DNA from: Acidimangrovimonas sediminis | GTDB lineage: Bacteria > Pseudomonadota > Alphaproteobacteria > Rhodobacterales > Rhodobacteraceae | Reading direction: 5' to 3' | Length of the DNA: 64,000 nucleotides | Assembly (NCBI RefSeq): GCF_002871005.1 | Contig: NZ_PHSN01000007.1 | Span: forward strand, 62,001 to 126,000 | In this document: positions 63,758 through 64,000 of the stretch, piece after piece | How the letters are laid out: each line of letters begins with the position of its first letter | Numbering within the stretch: the first letter of the stretch is position 1 | The notes under the pieces: generated by a model | Database searches by the model: none | Told to the model about the DNA's origin: nothing | The model's input: only the letters and a program-made list of their open reading frames with translations | Translations under genes and position numbers: made by a program

Positions 63758-64000
63758 CGTGCGGGGGCTGGGGGCACTGCGGCGCGCGGCGGAACATCCC
63801 GCGCCGCCGGTCGTTGTAATGGGGTCGTTGTTGTAACGAGACGGCGCGGCCCGGCGCGGCACGGGGGCAACGGTTGCGGAAGGATGCGCAGTGTTCACGC
63901 GCATTTTCGGCCCGGCGCCGCCGACTTGCCGTATCTTGGCCGTGGGGCCGGGCTATCGGTTGTGCCGATCGGACGTGCCACGCCAAAGATCAGATACGAA
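63729..64000. other. Terminal intergenic stretch without a recognisable gene
   Basis: After the tandem repeat I see no convincing coding frame on either strand. The TCGTTGTAATGGGGTCGTTGTTGTAACGA stretch (about 63811-63840) is AT-richer and holds repeated CGTTGT words. It may be the upstream region of a gene beyond the window. Confidence 0.4.

Overview
The window looks like chromosomal DNA of a high-GC alphaproteobacterium, most probably a member of the Rhodobacteraceae/Paracoccaceae. The reasons are the gene content (a soluble fdsGBACD formate dehydrogenase beside a LysR gene, a TIGR04325 methyltransferase, transaldolase next to priA, a TPR gene next to ispE), the very GC-rich and densely packed coding, and several families of intergenic hairpin elements that I associate with this group. 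I see no rRNA or tRNA gene, CRISPR array, prophage or complete insertion sequence.

Layout. 1-2.9 kb: 5' part of a transaldolase gene, divergent from priA. 3.0-13.2 kb: an accessory catabolic and redox block. It holds an AcoR-like GAF/AAA/Fis regulator with a worn ATPase core, an NTF2-fused flavin monooxygenase, a PRISE-type enone reductase, a LacI regulator, and a three-subunit membrane dehydrogenase (Tat-dependent small subunit, GMC flavoprotein with an Fe-S motif, triheme cytochrome c) behind a perfect LacI-type operator. 13.4-23.0 kb: a molybdenum hydroxylase block. It holds a stand-alone CoxL-like subunit, a MarR regulator, and a tightly coupled operon encoding a FAD subunit, a fused 2Fe-2S/Mo subunit, a 6-hydroxynicotinate-reductase-like Fe-S protein, a UPF0280 protein and a DUF1185 ('amino acid synthesis') protein. 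This last operon is the best candidate for an undescribed pathway. 23.1-29.2 kb: a minus-strand housekeeping run (qor, uvrC, pteridine-reductase-like SDR, Ca2+/Na+ exchanger, a 56-residue zinc-ribbon membrane peptide, sppA). 29.3-36.3 kb: LysR regulator and fdsGBACD. 36.6-39.0 kb: malonyl-CoA synthetase and an orphan methyltransferase. 39.1-46.6 kb: a disordered membrane protein, greA, ETF-ubiquinone oxidoreductase, a TPR lipoprotein-like or periplasmic protein, ispE and a GNAT acetyltransferase. 46.8-52.0 kb: an SNase-like anchored protein, a DUF1501/DUF1800 pair, hemerythrin and an esterase. 52.1-63.7 kb: aspS, a cyclopropane-fatty-acid-synthase-like gene, carB, thymidine kinase and glcDEF glycolate oxidase.

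How it works together. Many products feed electrons into respiration: formate through Fds, glycolate through GlcDEF, acyl-CoA or amine electrons through ETF-QO, a sugar or alcohol through the cytochrome-linked GMC dehydrogenase, and an N-heterocycle or aldehyde through the Mo hydroxylase. Each catabolic block carries its own regulator (AcoR-like, LacI, MarR, LysR) with a plausible nearby operator. The intergenic DNA is unusually structured. A GGGATATTT hairpin element occurs three times, a GTATTTG/GGAACAATG element occurs as an inverted pair around carB-tdk, and paired TTCGAA-centred palindromes occur at two sites. Two perfect DnaA boxes lie upstream of uvrC and tdk; the first sits in an AT-rich island with four GATTC (CcrM-type) sites.
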